Origin: Paraburkholderia ribeironis
GTDB lineage: Bacteria > Pseudomonadota > Gammaproteobacteria > Burkholderiales > Burkholderiaceae
NCBI RefSeq assembly: GCF_900019265.1
Contig: NZ_CYGX02000005.1
Span: 1-64,000, forward strand
DNA: 64,000 nt
Reading direction: 5' to 3'
Below, one piece after another: positions 44,063 to 52,774 of this stretch; the first letter of the stretch is position 1; each line of letters opens with the position of its first letter. The notes beneath the pieces are model-generated. The model ran no database searches. It was given only the letters and a program-made list of their open reading frames with translations, and was not told where the DNA came from. The position numbers were made by a program, and so were the translations under genes.

Positions 44063-45166
44063 TCAGACCGTCTCGGCTCGCAGCCAGCGCGCGAGCATGG
44101 TGTCGTCGTCGGTATCCAGCGCCTCGGCGACGCGCCGGCCGACCGCCGCGCCGAACTTATAGCCATGCCCCGAGCAGGCCGACACCACCAGCGTCTTGCC
44201 GAGGCGTTTCGAAAAGAAGCGTCGGTCGCGCGTGAATGTGTAGGCGCAGGTTTTTACTTCGGTAACCGTATAGTCGTCGATCCGGTTGAACGGCGGCGCA
44301 AACAGCCGGCGCAACTGATCACCTTCGCCGGCGCGCGCAGCGCGATCGGCGTCGGGGTCCGGCGCGTTCGATTTGCACATGCCGGCGCCGAACTTCAGGC
44401 CGACGCCATCCATCGGCGGCAGCACATAGCCGTCGCTATGGCCGCCGATATCGACGATCGCGGGCGCGTTCGACCATGCGTCTTGCAAATCCGCAGGCGG
44501 GTCCAGATAGGCGACCGCGTTGCGATACGTCGTCAGATCGCCGGCGAGCGTGGGCAGCAGTTGCAGCGTCCATGCGCCCGCGGCGACCACGAGCCGGTCG
44601 GCCCGCACGATAGTGTCATCGTCGATCCGCACGCAAGCGCTGTGCGGATCGACCGTGAGCACCTTGGTATGCATGCGAATGTCGGCGCCGCGCATCCTGA
44701 GCCAGGCTTTCATGTCGTGCGCAATGCGTTCGCTGAAGAGTGCGCCGCCATCGCGATCGAGGTACGCGTAGCGAAACGTGCCAGGGTCGAGAAACGGATA
44801 ACGCGCGGCGGCTTCGCGCGGCTCGAGCCGTTCGTATTCGAATCCCATCCGCTCGAGGCCGATGCGGAAACGTTCGGCGCCATCGTCTGCGAATTGCGAA
44901 ATGCCGAGCACGCCGCAATTCTCATAGTGAGACACGCCGAGATCGTTCCATAACAGATCCCAACTATCGAACGCCTCGGCGATGGTGCGCGCGTAGCCGT
45001 CGGCATCGCCATAGGCGCGGCGGATCATCCGATGATGGTCGCCCGACGCAGCGAGTGGATTTGGAATCGAACCCTGCTCGATCAATGTGATGTCGTGTCC
45101 GAGCTTGACGAGCGACCATGCTGTACTCAGGCCAGCGATACCCGCGCCCACGATTGTCACTCGCAT
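44063..45166 (-). CDS. FAD-dependent oxidoreductase (DAO / sarcosine oxidase-like)
   Basis: A 367-residue flavoprotein. The N-terminal FAD motif GAGIAGLSTAWSL (7-19) and HHRMIRRAYGD (44-54), a flavin-attachment-type region of sarcosine and N-methyltryptophan oxidases, are visible, as is a C-terminal CSGHGYKFGAAVG. It would oxidise an N-methyl or primary amine of an amino acid with release of peroxide. Substrate unknown. It is a single gene with a good start. No partner subunits lie nearby, fitting the monomeric form. Confidence 0.87.
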   Translation of the reverse strand: MRVTIVGAGIAGLSTAWSLVKLGHDITLIEQGSIPNPLAASGDHHRMIRRAYGDADGYARTIAEAFDSWDLLWNDLGVSHYENCGVLGISQFADDGAERFRIGLERMGFEYERLEPREAAARYPFLDPGTFRYAYLDRDGGALFSERIAHDMKAWLRMRGADIRMHTKVLTVDPHSACVRIDDDTIVRADRLVVAAGAWTLQLLPTLAGDLTTYRNAVAYLDPPADLQDAWSNAPAIVDIGGHSDGYVLPPMDGVGLKFGAGMCKSNAPDPDADRAARAGEGDQLRRLFAPPFNRIDDYTVTEVKTCAYTFTRDRRFFSKRLGKTLVVSACSGHGYKFGAAVGRRVAEALDTDDDTMLARWLRAETV

Positions 45167-45314
45167 CCCGGTCCCCCCGAGTCGATGGCTCAGGGGCAGA
45201 GTCTAGCAGCCGGAAAAAAATTAGCGGAACTCAAAAAATCGGCGCAGGCGCCGGCGAGCCGATGTGAAACGTCATCAGAATTGAGCAGCGCGGCGTGCTC
45301 CGCGCGCCGCCGTG

Positions 45315-45503
45315 TCAGTGTTTGCGAAGCTGGTCGCGTACCTTCCTTGCGGCGAATAACGGCACGTAATCGAACACGCGCGCCTCCTTCCGATAGACGG
45401 CCAAGGTGTCCTCGTACATGCGGGAGACTGTTTCGGTCGGTGTGTCGGTTTCCTCGGCGATGCTTTTTACCACTTGATCTACATCTGGCTCGGGCTGCGA
45501 CAT
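45315..45503 (-). CDS. DUF3562 small protein
   Basis: A 62-residue soluble helical protein (VVKSIAEETDTPTETVSRMY, then VFDYVPLFAARKVRDQL). The pattern matches DUF3562, a short family of Burkholderia and Ralstonia without known function. GGAGCG lies before the ATG at 45503. Single gene. Confidence 0.78.
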   Translation of the reverse strand: MSQPEPDVDQVVKSIAEETDTPTETVSRMYEDTLAVYRKEARVFDYVPLFAARKVRDQLRKH

Positions 45504-45559
45504 GGAGCGCTCCGGATAGGTGGGTGGGTTGGACGGATCGAAGGGCGACAGCAATCATC

Positions 45560-45654
45560 TTGCATGGGACCAGAGTAAGAGCTTTGCATGGGACCAGAGT
45601 AAGCGCTGAAGCGCCAACTCTGGTCGACAGCTGAAGCGCTAACTCTGGCCGACA
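45560..45654. repeat. Two direct and two inverted copies of a 23-25-base intergenic repeat
   Basis: TTGCATGGGACCAGAGTAAG occurs twice (45560 and 45584), followed by two copies of GCTGAAGCGCTAACTCTGG-type units at 45605-45629 and 45630-45654. The second pair is the near reverse complement of the first (GACCAGAGTAAGCGCT against AGCGCTAACTCTGGTC). The array can fold into a long stem. It looks like a dispersed intergenic repeat of this genus. Confidence 0.85.
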
Positions 45655-45779
45655 GGAGAATCCATTACAGAATGCGAAGCGCGAGCATGCCAATTGAATC
45701 GCTCTATCGCAAGATCCATTCCACAGAGATTTTGTCTTGCGCAACGGCACACGCCCATCCGGCGGGGCTGAGCTAAAAA

Positions 45780-46844
45780 TCAATGGGTATGACGGTGGTG
45801 AATGTCCGGATAGTGTGCATGCGTATGCGTGATCGGCGCATGGTGATGCGCATGGGTGTGCGGTTCCTCACCGTCCCACGCGAAATCGTGCTCGTGCTGA
45901 TGATGCGCGTCATGTCGATGCCGATGCGTGTGAACGAGCGGTTCGTGTGTGTGCGGATGCTCGTGGCGTTCGCGGATATGCAGCCATACGCCGAGCGTCA
46001 TCAACGCGGCGGCGACCCAGAACAGCAGTGGCGGCAGCTCCGGCCACAGCACCCAAGACAAGGTCACGCCGAATAGCGGCGCGACCGAGAAATAGGCGCC
46101 GGTGCGCGCAGTGCCGAGATTGCGCAGCGCAACGACGAACAGCACGAGACTGACGCCGTAGCCCGCGAAGCCGGTGAGCATGGCCAGCGCGACGCTCGAT
46201 AGATTCGGCCATCGGGCGCCGAGCGTGAGCGCGAGCGCCACGTTCACCGATCCGGCGACGAGCCCTTTGACGCAGGCGATGAACATCGCGTCGTGCGTCG
46301 ACACCTTGCGGGTCAGGTTGTTGTCGATGGCCCAGCACGCGCACGCGCCGATCAGCAGCAGCGTGCCGGGCGGCAGACCCGCCGCGCCCGGCTGCCACGA
46401 CAACGCCACGCCGCCCGCGACGATCGCGACCATGCCGGCGAACACCTGCACGTCGACGTTCTCGCGGAACACGACCCACGCGATCAAGGCGGTGAACACG
46501 CCTTCCAGATTCAGCAGCAGCGAGCCGGTGGCGGCGGGCGTCGTGTTCAGACCGAGCATCAGCAACGCGGGCCCGGCGACGCCGCCCGCCGCGATCGCGC
46601 CGGCCAGCCACGGCACGTCGCGCAGCGGAAAGCGGCTGTGACCCGTTTGCGGCGCGGCGGCGCGGTGCCGGACGCGGCGCGCCAGAATGACTGCGGCGAG
46701 GCCGGTGCCGCTGCCGAGATAGAACAGACCGGCGAGCAGGAACGGCGACAGCGAACCGAGCAGCGCCTTGGCGAGCGGGGTGGTTGCGCCGAACAGCGCG
46801 GCGGCGAGCAGCGCGGTGAATGCGGCGCTATGGCGGGAAGACAT
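45780..46844 (-). CDS. DMT/EamA transporter with histidine-rich C-terminal tail
   Basis: A 354-residue inner-membrane protein with ten hydrophobic helices in residues 1 to about 290, the duplicated EamA arrangement. The last 64 residues contain 24 histidines (for example HTHRHRHDAHHQHEHD and HTHAHHHAP), with few hydrophobic residues. His-rich tails bind Ni, Co, Zn or Cu, as in metal efflux proteins. A metal transport or metal-buffering function is inferred from this tail alone; the EamA core usually carries metabolites. The ATG at 46844 begins the first helix. Confidence 0.87.
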   Translation of the reverse strand: MSSRHSAAFTALLAAALFGATTPLAKALLGSLSPFLLAGLFYLGSGTGLAAVILARRVRHRAAAPQTGHSRFPLRDVPWLAGAIAAGGVAGPALLMLGLNTTPAATGSLLLNLEGVFTALIAWVVFRENVDVQVFAGMVAIVAGGVALSWQPGAAGLPPGTLLLIGACACWAIDNNLTRKVSTHDAMFIACVKGLVAGSVNVALALTLGARWPNLSSVALAMLTGFAGYGVSLVLFVVALRNLGTARTGAYFSVAPLFGVTLSWVLWPELPPLLFWVAAALMTLGVWLHIRERHEHPHTHEPLVHTHRHRHDAHHQHEHDFAWDGEEPHTHAHHHAPITHTHAHYPDIHHRHTH

Positions 46845-47232
46845 CAGTGGATCGTTCAGTAGAACACGGGCGAGATTGACACGATAACGCGATTGGCCAG
46901 CGAGCGTCGAAGGCGAAATTTGCGCTTCGCTGAACAATCCGGCAAACGTCCGGACTCGGTGCAATCTAGCGGGACTCCAATTGCTATATTCCGCTCTCGC
47001 GACGATCCGCTGAAGGCGTGAATCGGGCCGAACCGCGGCGCGTCGCGCCACATGACTGGCAGCGCGTACGAGACACGCGTACGAAACAATTTGAAATACA
47101 CAGTTAAGCGCGTGTTGGAATAAAACGGCACACTGCACAGTTAGCCCGATACCGGCGGCGGGGTTCGCCCGGCATCGGCCGCATCGATTTTCAAACAGCT
47201 TTCGCCGCACTGCTCTCGTGGACAAAACGACC
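46845..47232. other. Intergenic region between divergent transporter and cytochrome b561
   Basis: About 390 bases with no recognisable gene, hairpin or repeat. It presumably contains both promoters. AT-rich parts lie near 47080-47130. Confidence 0.4.
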
Positions 47233-47829
47233 ATGAACACTCACACGGATTCCCTGACCGATGCGACCGCCATGCACCCAACGCGTTACACGCGCACCGC
47301 GATGACGCTGCACTGGCTGATCGCGCCGCTGATGATCGGCAACGTCGTGCTTGGCCTGAGCGCGGATTCGTTACCCGACGACTGGGTGCGTCCGGTGATC
47401 GATACGCACAAGTCGATCGGCATCACGGTGCTGGGTCTCGCGCTGCTGCGCATCTTGTGGCGTGTGTCGCACAAGCCGCCGCCGTTGCCGCGCGAGTTTG
47501 CGTCGTGGGAGAAAATTGCCGCGCATGCCGCGCACTTCGTGCTGTATCTGCTGATGATCGCGCTGCCGCTGTCCGGCTGGCTGCACGATTCGGCGTGGAA
47601 AGACGCGGCGACGCATCCGATGCGACTGTTCAACCTGTTTGCGTGGCCGCGTATCGGCTACGTGATGAACCTCGATCCGACGCTCAAGGAGAGCTTGCAC
47701 GATCGCTTCGGCGCGCTGCATACGTGGCTTGGCTACGCGCTCTACGCGTTGCTGGCGATGCATATCGGCGGCGCGCTCAAGCATCAGTGGCTCGATCGCA
47801 AGTCGGTGCTCGAGCGCATGGTGCCGTGA
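47233..47829 (+). CDS. Cytochrome b561
   Basis: A 198-residue integral membrane haem protein with four helices. Haem-ligand His residues are visible in the first helix (AMTLHWLIAP), the second (THKSIGITVLGLALL), the third (HAAHFVLYLLM) and the last (LHTWLGYALYALLAMHIGG). It shuttles electrons between quinones and periplasmic acceptors or superoxide. A GTG lies five codons upstream; ATG 47233 is preferred. It is followed closely by a glycosyltransferase, possibly unrelated. Confidence 0.92.
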   Translation: MNTHTDSLTDATAMHPTRYTRTAMTLHWLIAPLMIGNVVLGLSADSLPDDWVRPVIDTHKSIGITVLGLALLRILWRVSHKPPPLPREFASWEKIAAHAAHFVLYLLMIALPLSGWLHDSAWKDAATHPMRLFNLFAWPRIGYVMNLDPTLKESLHDRFGALHTWLGYALYALLAMHIGGALKHQWLDRKSVLERMVP

Positions 47830-47912
47830 GCGCCGCCACGCCATCGACCTGCGCCATTGACCTACGCCATTAACTTTTTTCCAACCGCAGTATCGACGAG
47901 TCGGCAGTCACT

Positions 47913-49364
47913 TTGAAGAAAACGCTCGAACAGTCCCTCGCCCTCGTATCGCCGCGCATCGTGCCGCGTCCCGCCACGCTGTCGAGCACGCTGATTCACT
48001 TCAGCGTCCTCGCGCTGTGGCTGCTGCTGTTTGCACGCGCGTTTTTTCTGCGCGGCGCGCTGGCGTGGTCCACGGGCATTGCGTACGTCGTGTACGACAC
48101 CTTGCTGCTCGCGTTCGTCACGTGGAAATCGCTGCCGCTGATGCGGCGCACGCCGCCGCCTGACGCCGACTACGAGCAGCGCAGCTTGCCGGACATGGGC
48201 GTGATCGTCGCGTCGCATAACGAAGCGGCGGTGCTGCCCGTGACGCTCGCCGCGCTGCTGCGTCAGACGCATGGCCCGGCGCAGGTTGTCATCGCCGACG
48301 ACGGTTCCACCGACTCGACCCGCGCGCTGCTTACCGAACGTTTCGGCCTGACGCCCGCCGCCGACGGCGTGCTGAGCGCACCGAGCTCGCTGCATCCGAA
48401 CCTGTTCTGGCTGCGCGTGCCGCACGGCGGCAAAGCTCGCGCGCTGAACGCCGCGATCACCGTGATGACCACGGAGACGGTGATGACCGTCGACGCCGAC
48501 ACACTGCTCGACGACGACGCGACCTACGCAATGCGCGCCGCGTTCGCGAGCGAGCCGAAACTGGTCGCCGCGGCTGGCATCCTCGTGCCGGTCTGCGGCA
48601 AATCGGTGTCGGGCCGCGTGTTCCAGTGGTTCCAGACCTATGAGTACATGCGCAACTTCATCGCCCGCTTTGCGTGGATGCGCGCCGACAGTCTGCTGCT
48701 GATCTCGGGCGCGTTCGCGTCGTTCAGGCGCGACGCGCTGATCGACGTGGGCGGGTTCGATCCGCAATGTCTGGTCGAAGACTACGAGCTGATTCACCGG
48801 TTGCGCCGCCATTCGGCCGATCATGGCCTCAGCTGGGACGTTCGTGTGGTCGGCGAAGCGCATGCGCACACCGATGCGCCGGGCAACCTCGGCAGCTTTT
48901 TGCGGCAGCGCCGCCGCTGGTTCGCGGGTTTCCTGCAAACGCAGTACTGGAACCGCGACATGACCGGCAATCCGCGCTACGGCACGCTCGGCATGTTGAT
49001 GCTGCCCGTCAAGGCAATCGATACGATGCAGCCGATCTACGGTCTCACCGCGTTCGCGCTGCTGCTCGGCTTTCTGTTCGGTCGACATGGCGCGATCGTC
49101 GTGTCGATCTTCAGCGTGATCGGCCTGAAAACGGCGATCGATCTCGCGTTCTATCTGTGGAGCATCCATCTGTATCGCCGCTGGACTGGCGAGCGCTCCG
49201 GCAACAGTGTGTGGATGGCGATGCTCGCGGCCATTGCCGAGCCGTTCACATTCCAATTGGTGCGGCATGTCGGCGCCGCGCTCGGCTGGCTGCACTTTCT
49301 GCGCGGCGGTCGCTCGTGGGGCGCGCAATCCCGCTCCGGGCTGGTGGCGCACGAAGAGAGCTGA
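47913..49364 (+). CDS. Membrane glycosyltransferase, family 2
   Basis: A 483-residue processive-type GT2. TM helices lie at about 30-70; the catalytic domain has VIVASHNEAAVLPVTL, IADDGSTDST, TVDADTLLDD, LVEDYELIHRL and RQRRRWFAGFLQ (QxxRW), all the classical motifs; further helices occur at about 375-450. It resembles polysaccharide synthases (cellulose, chitin/hyaluronan type). The start is TTG at 47913. Product and acceptor are unknown; it is not beside other polysaccharide genes. Confidence 0.88.
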   Translation: MKKTLEQSLALVSPRIVPRPATLSSTLIHFSVLALWLLLFARAFFLRGALAWSTGIAYVVYDTLLLAFVTWKSLPLMRRTPPPDADYEQRSLPDMGVIVASHNEAAVLPVTLAALLRQTHGPAQVVIADDGSTDSTRALLTERFGLTPAADGVLSAPSSLHPNLFWLRVPHGGKARALNAAITVMTTETVMTVDADTLLDDDATYAMRAAFASEPKLVAAAGILVPVCGKSVSGRVFQWFQTYEYMRNFIARFAWMRADSLLLISGAFASFRRDALIDVGGFDPQCLVEDYELIHRLRRHSADHGLSWDVRVVGEAHAHTDAPGNLGSFLRQRRRWFAGFLQTQYWNRDMTGNPRYGTLGMLMLPVKAIDTMQPIYGLTAFALLLGFLFGRHGAIVVSIFSVIGLKTAIDLAFYLWSIHLYRRWTGERSGNSVWMAMLAAIAEPFTFQLVRHVGAALGWLHFLRGGRSWGAQSRSGLVAHEES

Positions 49365-49542
49365 GCGCGCGCCGCCTTTCTCGGATGCGTTCGTGTTCGG
49401 GCAGCTGCGCAGCGCCATGACAGAGGCCGCAGGTGCCGTCGTTTGACGCATGCGGCGGCCGGTTCGAGTAGACTGGCGACGATGCCGGCCTCGACATGCG
49501 AGGCGGCAACTCTCCATCCGCTGATGCACGGAGGCTTCATCC

Positions 49543-50796
49543 ATGCATGCTGTTCCCCCGCTCGAACAAGACATCGTCGATGCCACCACCGATGCGCCGC
49601 CTGCCCACGCAGCGCCGCACAATGCAGCTCATGCCGGCTCGCCGGCAGCAAGCCACGCGCAAGCGTCGAATCAGATCGCCAACGACAGGCCGGAGCGCGA
49701 TCTGCGCCGCGTCGGCATTCACCCGGACCACTGGTACCCGCTCGCGTGGTCGCGTGAGGTGAAGCGGGGCAAGACGCATGGCGTGACGTTCGCGGGCGAC
49801 CCAATCGTGCTGGCGCGTGCGGAGTCCGGCAAGGTGTTCGCACTCGAAGACCGCTGCGCGCATCGTCAGGTGCCGTTGCATCAGGGTGTGGTGGAAGGCG
49901 AATCGATCCGTTGCGGTTACCACGGCTGGACCTACGACTGTTCGGGCCAGTGCATCGACGTGCCGTATCTGGGCCGCGACCGTCTGCCGAACGGTGTGCG
50001 TTCCTATCCGTGTCAGGAAGTCGAAGGGCTGATTTTCGTGTTCCCGGGCGATGCCGCGTTGGCCGAACAGCGGCCGCTGCCCTCATTTGATTCGGTCTCG
50101 GACAGGAAGTACAAGACGCGCCGTTTTGGCCGGCCGGTGAATTGCCACTATTCGTTCATGCACGAGAACCTGATGGACATGAACCATCAGTTTCTGCACC
50201 GCCGGCAGATGGGGCAGATGCGTGCGCGTTCGTTGGGGCGGCGGCGCGGCGAAGGTTGGGTCGAAGTCGACTACACGTTTGCGCGCATGGCCGGTCAGCA
50301 ACCGCTCGGCGAGGCGATCGTGTTCGGCGAGAGCCGCAAGACCGGCGGCTTCAAGAAACACAAGGACGTGATGACGATTCGCACGGAGTATCCGTATCAG
50401 ACGCTGCAGATCCGCACGTCTGAGCAGAAGCTGGTGATGAATCTGTGGATCGTCTACGTGCCGCTTGATCGCGAGCAGCGCACCAACCGCACGTTCGGGC
50501 TGTTGTCGATCCTCAAGCCCGGCATTCCCGGCGTGCTGAATCTCGTGTGGCCACTGCTCGTGTGGTTCACCGAACGCATCTTCAAGGAAGATCGCGAGAT
50601 CGTCGAAGCCGAACAGCGCGCTCACGACTCACAGGGCGCGGACTGGAATCACGAGGTGTTTCCGGTCATCAACGACCTGCGCGCCTTGCTGCGTGATAAT
50701 GGCGCACCCGGTCAGATGGTGGGCGCCGGCACCGGCGACACATCGGTGATCCGCTTCTGGGACTCGCGCCACGGCGACCCATTGGCGAAGACCTGA
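49543..50796 (+). CDS. Rieske-type aromatic ring-hydroxylating oxygenase, alpha subunit-like
   Basis: A 417-residue oxygenase component. The N-terminal 45 residues are Ala/His/Asp-rich and divergent. The Rieske cluster motif C-x-H ... C-x2-H (CAHRQ near 105, CGYHGW near 125) is intact, and the mononuclear iron site DMNHQFLHR is near 214-222. It would hydroxylate or demethylate an unidentified substrate. Reductase and ferredoxin genes are absent; a rubredoxin-type protein is encoded 400 bases downstream and may donate electrons. Confidence 0.9.
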   Translation: MHAVPPLEQDIVDATTDAPPAHAAPHNAAHAGSPAASHAQASNQIANDRPERDLRRVGIHPDHWYPLAWSREVKRGKTHGVTFAGDPIVLARAESGKVFALEDRCAHRQVPLHQGVVEGESIRCGYHGWTYDCSGQCIDVPYLGRDRLPNGVRSYPCQEVEGLIFVFPGDAALAEQRPLPSFDSVSDRKYKTRRFGRPVNCHYSFMHENLMDMNHQFLHRRQMGQMRARSLGRRRGEGWVEVDYTFARMAGQQPLGEAIVFGESRKTGGFKKHKDVMTIRTEYPYQTLQIRTSEQKLVMNLWIVYVPLDREQRTNRTFGLLSILKPGIPGVLNLVWPLLVWFTERIFKEDREIVEAEQRAHDSQGADWNHEVFPVINDLRALLRDNGAPGQMVGAGTGDTSVIRFWDSRHGDPLAKT

Positions 50797-50999
50797 TCGC
50801 TGACCCTGCCGGCGAGGCGATCTACTCGCCGGCAATCGTTCCCCCTTGTGGTGAACTAATCCATCTCCCCACGGTAGGCAATGCGGCGCGTGCGAGCGGC
50901 GATAATGTCGCCCGATACATGCGGCTTTTGCGCTCATCGGCGTGCCCTGCGCTCATACCCGTGTACCATTTCGCTTTTTCCGATCCTCAAGAAACGCTC

Positions 51000-51116
51000 G
51001 TGACCACGCAACAAGTCCCCACCACATCGCGCAAATCCCTCACTCTGCTGCAGTTGCTAGGCCTCATCGGCGCCGCTGGCCTGATCGCCGCCATCGTGCT
51101 GAATCAACTGGTCTAG
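51000..51116 (+). CDS. Small single-span membrane peptide
   Basis: A 38-residue protein starting at GTG 51000, preceded by AAGAAA. Residues 1-14 are polar with several Thr and one Arg-Lys pair; residues 15-36 form one strongly hydrophobic helix (LLQLLGLIGAAGLIAAIVL). It resembles a small membrane anchor or regulatory peptide. No family was recognised. It lies between the Rieske oxygenase and the rubredoxin and might belong to the same unit. Confidence 0.55.
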   Translation: MTTQQVPTTSRKSLTLLQLLGLIGAAGLIAAIVLNQLV

Positions 51117-51196
51117 TCGCGCCGCCCGGCCGCCCGCATGGTGCGTGCGGCCTTGCGCCGGCACCGTATGCCGGTTTCATCGATATTCTGATTGCC

Positions 51197-51613
51197 ATGT
51201 ACAAGAAGGGCGTAGCCGTAGAAATCCAGTTTTCCCCCGAGCGACTCAACGACGGCGCGGGCGACCCGTACTGGATCGATCTGACCCAAGACGAAGCGCA
51301 GCGCTTGCTGGAAGGCCTGCAGGCGCGCCTTGCCGCGAGCGGCGGCGGCACGGCTGCGCCGCTGGTGGTGAGCCTTGACGAAACGACGGCGCCGCACGCG
51401 GTTAGCGCGGCCGGCTCCGCGCCCGGCGCTGGCCCGTCGGCGGACGACTTCAAGCAATGGGTCTGCGTGATCTGCGGCTGGGTCTACGACGAGGCCGCAG
51501 GTCTGCCGGATGAAGGTATCGCGCCGGGCACGCGCTGGGCGGACGTCCCCGCCGACTGGCGCTGCCCGCTCTGCGACGTGGGCAAGGAAGACTTTGCGTT
51601 GGTCGAGTTCTGA
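51197..51613 (+). CDS. Rubredoxin with N-terminal extension
   Basis: A 138-residue protein. The C-terminal 50 residues are a complete rubredoxin: the two iron-binding pairs CVICGW and CPLCDVGKEDF, spaced normally, with YDEAAGLPDEGIAPGTRW between. The first about 85 residues have a KKGVAVEIQFSPER strand and a helix (DEAQRLLEGLQARLA), then a linker. It would carry one electron in the cytoplasm. Placement next to the Rieske oxygenase suggests it may serve as electron donor, a non-classical pairing. Confidence 0.88.
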   Translation: MYKKGVAVEIQFSPERLNDGAGDPYWIDLTQDEAQRLLEGLQARLAASGGGTAAPLVVSLDETTAPHAVSAAGSAPGAGPSADDFKQWVCVICGWVYDEAAGLPDEGIAPGTRWADVPADWRCPLCDVGKEDFALVEF

Positions 51614-51716
51614 ACCCGGCCAACGGGTTTGAGCCAAGCGACACGCGTTCAAGCGGACCACACGGTCCAATGACCCACACCAGCGGCCCGGCAGAGCGCT
51701 GGGTACGCCGGTACGA

Positions 51717-52571
51717 TCAAGCCGTCCCTTCCGGATAATCCGCACTTTCCGTCTTCGCCTTCCATGTCTCGAAGTCGCCGCGCAGCATGTCCAGCTTCCT
51801 GTGCGCGAGTTCGAGCGCGACCTTGCCAAGCAGCAGACGCAGCGGCGGCTGGTCCGACAGCGCCACGTCGATGATCGCCTGCGCGGCACGCACCGGATCG
51901 CCTGCCTGTTTGCCGCTGCGCGCCTCTGTCTGCTTGCGGCGCTCGCCGGCGGTGGCCGCGTAGTCGTCGATCACGGTGGCCGATTGCTTCATCGACGGAC
52001 CTGCCCAGTTCGTGCGGAACGGGCCGGGCTCGACGATCAGCACGCCGATGCCGAGCGGCTTCACTTCCAGCGCAAGCGATTCCGACAAGCCTTCGACCGC
52101 GTATTTGGTCGCGTGGTAATAGCCAGTCGCCGCGAAGCTCGCAATGCCGCCGATCGACGACACATTGACGATCAGTCCGCTACGCTGCTCGCGCATGATC
52201 GGCAGCACCGCTTTCGTCATATCGACCAGACCGAACACATTGGTCTCGAACATCGCGCGCACGGCATCGTCCTCGCCTTCCTCGATTGCGGCCAGATAAC
52301 CATAACCCGCGTTATTGACGAGCGCGTCGATGCGGCCGAAACGCTGCTTGGTCTGCGCGACCACGTCTTCGATCTGTGCCCGGTTCGTCACGTCGAGCGG
52401 CAGAACCAGCGCACGATCGCCGTGAGCTGCGGCGATATCCTTCACTTTCGACGCGTCGCGTGCGGTGACGACCGCACGCCAGCCGCGTTCCAGCACCAGC
52501 TTCGCCAGTTCGCGGCCGAAGCCGGTGGAACAGCCTGTAATCAGCCAGACGGGATTGTCTCGATTCATCAT
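51717..52571 (-). CDS. Short-chain dehydrogenase/reductase
   Basis: A 284-residue classical SDR: cofactor motif TGCSTGFGRE (T-G-x3-G-x-G) near residue 13, NNAGYG near 87, catalytic Ser in NVSSIGG and Y-x3-K as YHATK near 155. NADPH preference is plausible, as the residue after the second strand is basic (TARDASKV). Substrate is unknown. The ATG is preceded by AGGAG. It is divergent from nothing; a LysR gene lies upstream on the same strand. Confidence 0.92.
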   Translation of the reverse strand: MMNRDNPVWLITGCSTGFGRELAKLVLERGWRAVVTARDASKVKDIAAAHGDRALVLPLDVTNRAQIEDVVAQTKQRFGRIDALVNNAGYGYLAAIEEGEDDAVRAMFETNVFGLVDMTKAVLPIMREQRSGLIVNVSSIGGIASFAATGYYHATKYAVEGLSESLALEVKPLGIGVLIVEPGPFRTNWAGPSMKQSATVIDDYAATAGERRKQTEARSGKQAGDPVRAAQAIIDVALSDQPPLRLLLGKVALELAHRKLDMLRGDFETWKAKTESADYPEGTA

Positions 52572-52774
52572 TTGGGAAACTCCTGTTGATGGTCTGCGAC
52601 GTGTGAAGACATGAAGCGGAACGAATGCGCAATGTGCGCCCTTCGTGTTCGCTATCGGTTTTGCAGGTGAGGTGCAGCGTGAAGCGTGAAGCGTGCGGGG
52701 CCTTCGTATCGAATGGCATCCGCGACGGCGCGTGCAATTGAATTGAATTGCGCGCTATGTGCCGGGCGAGACCG

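Noticed and set aside
47862..49622. A 586-codon minus-strand open frame opposite the glycosyltransferase
   Set aside because: The plus-strand gene has all GT2 motifs. The antisense product is low in hydrophobic residues and shows no family features.
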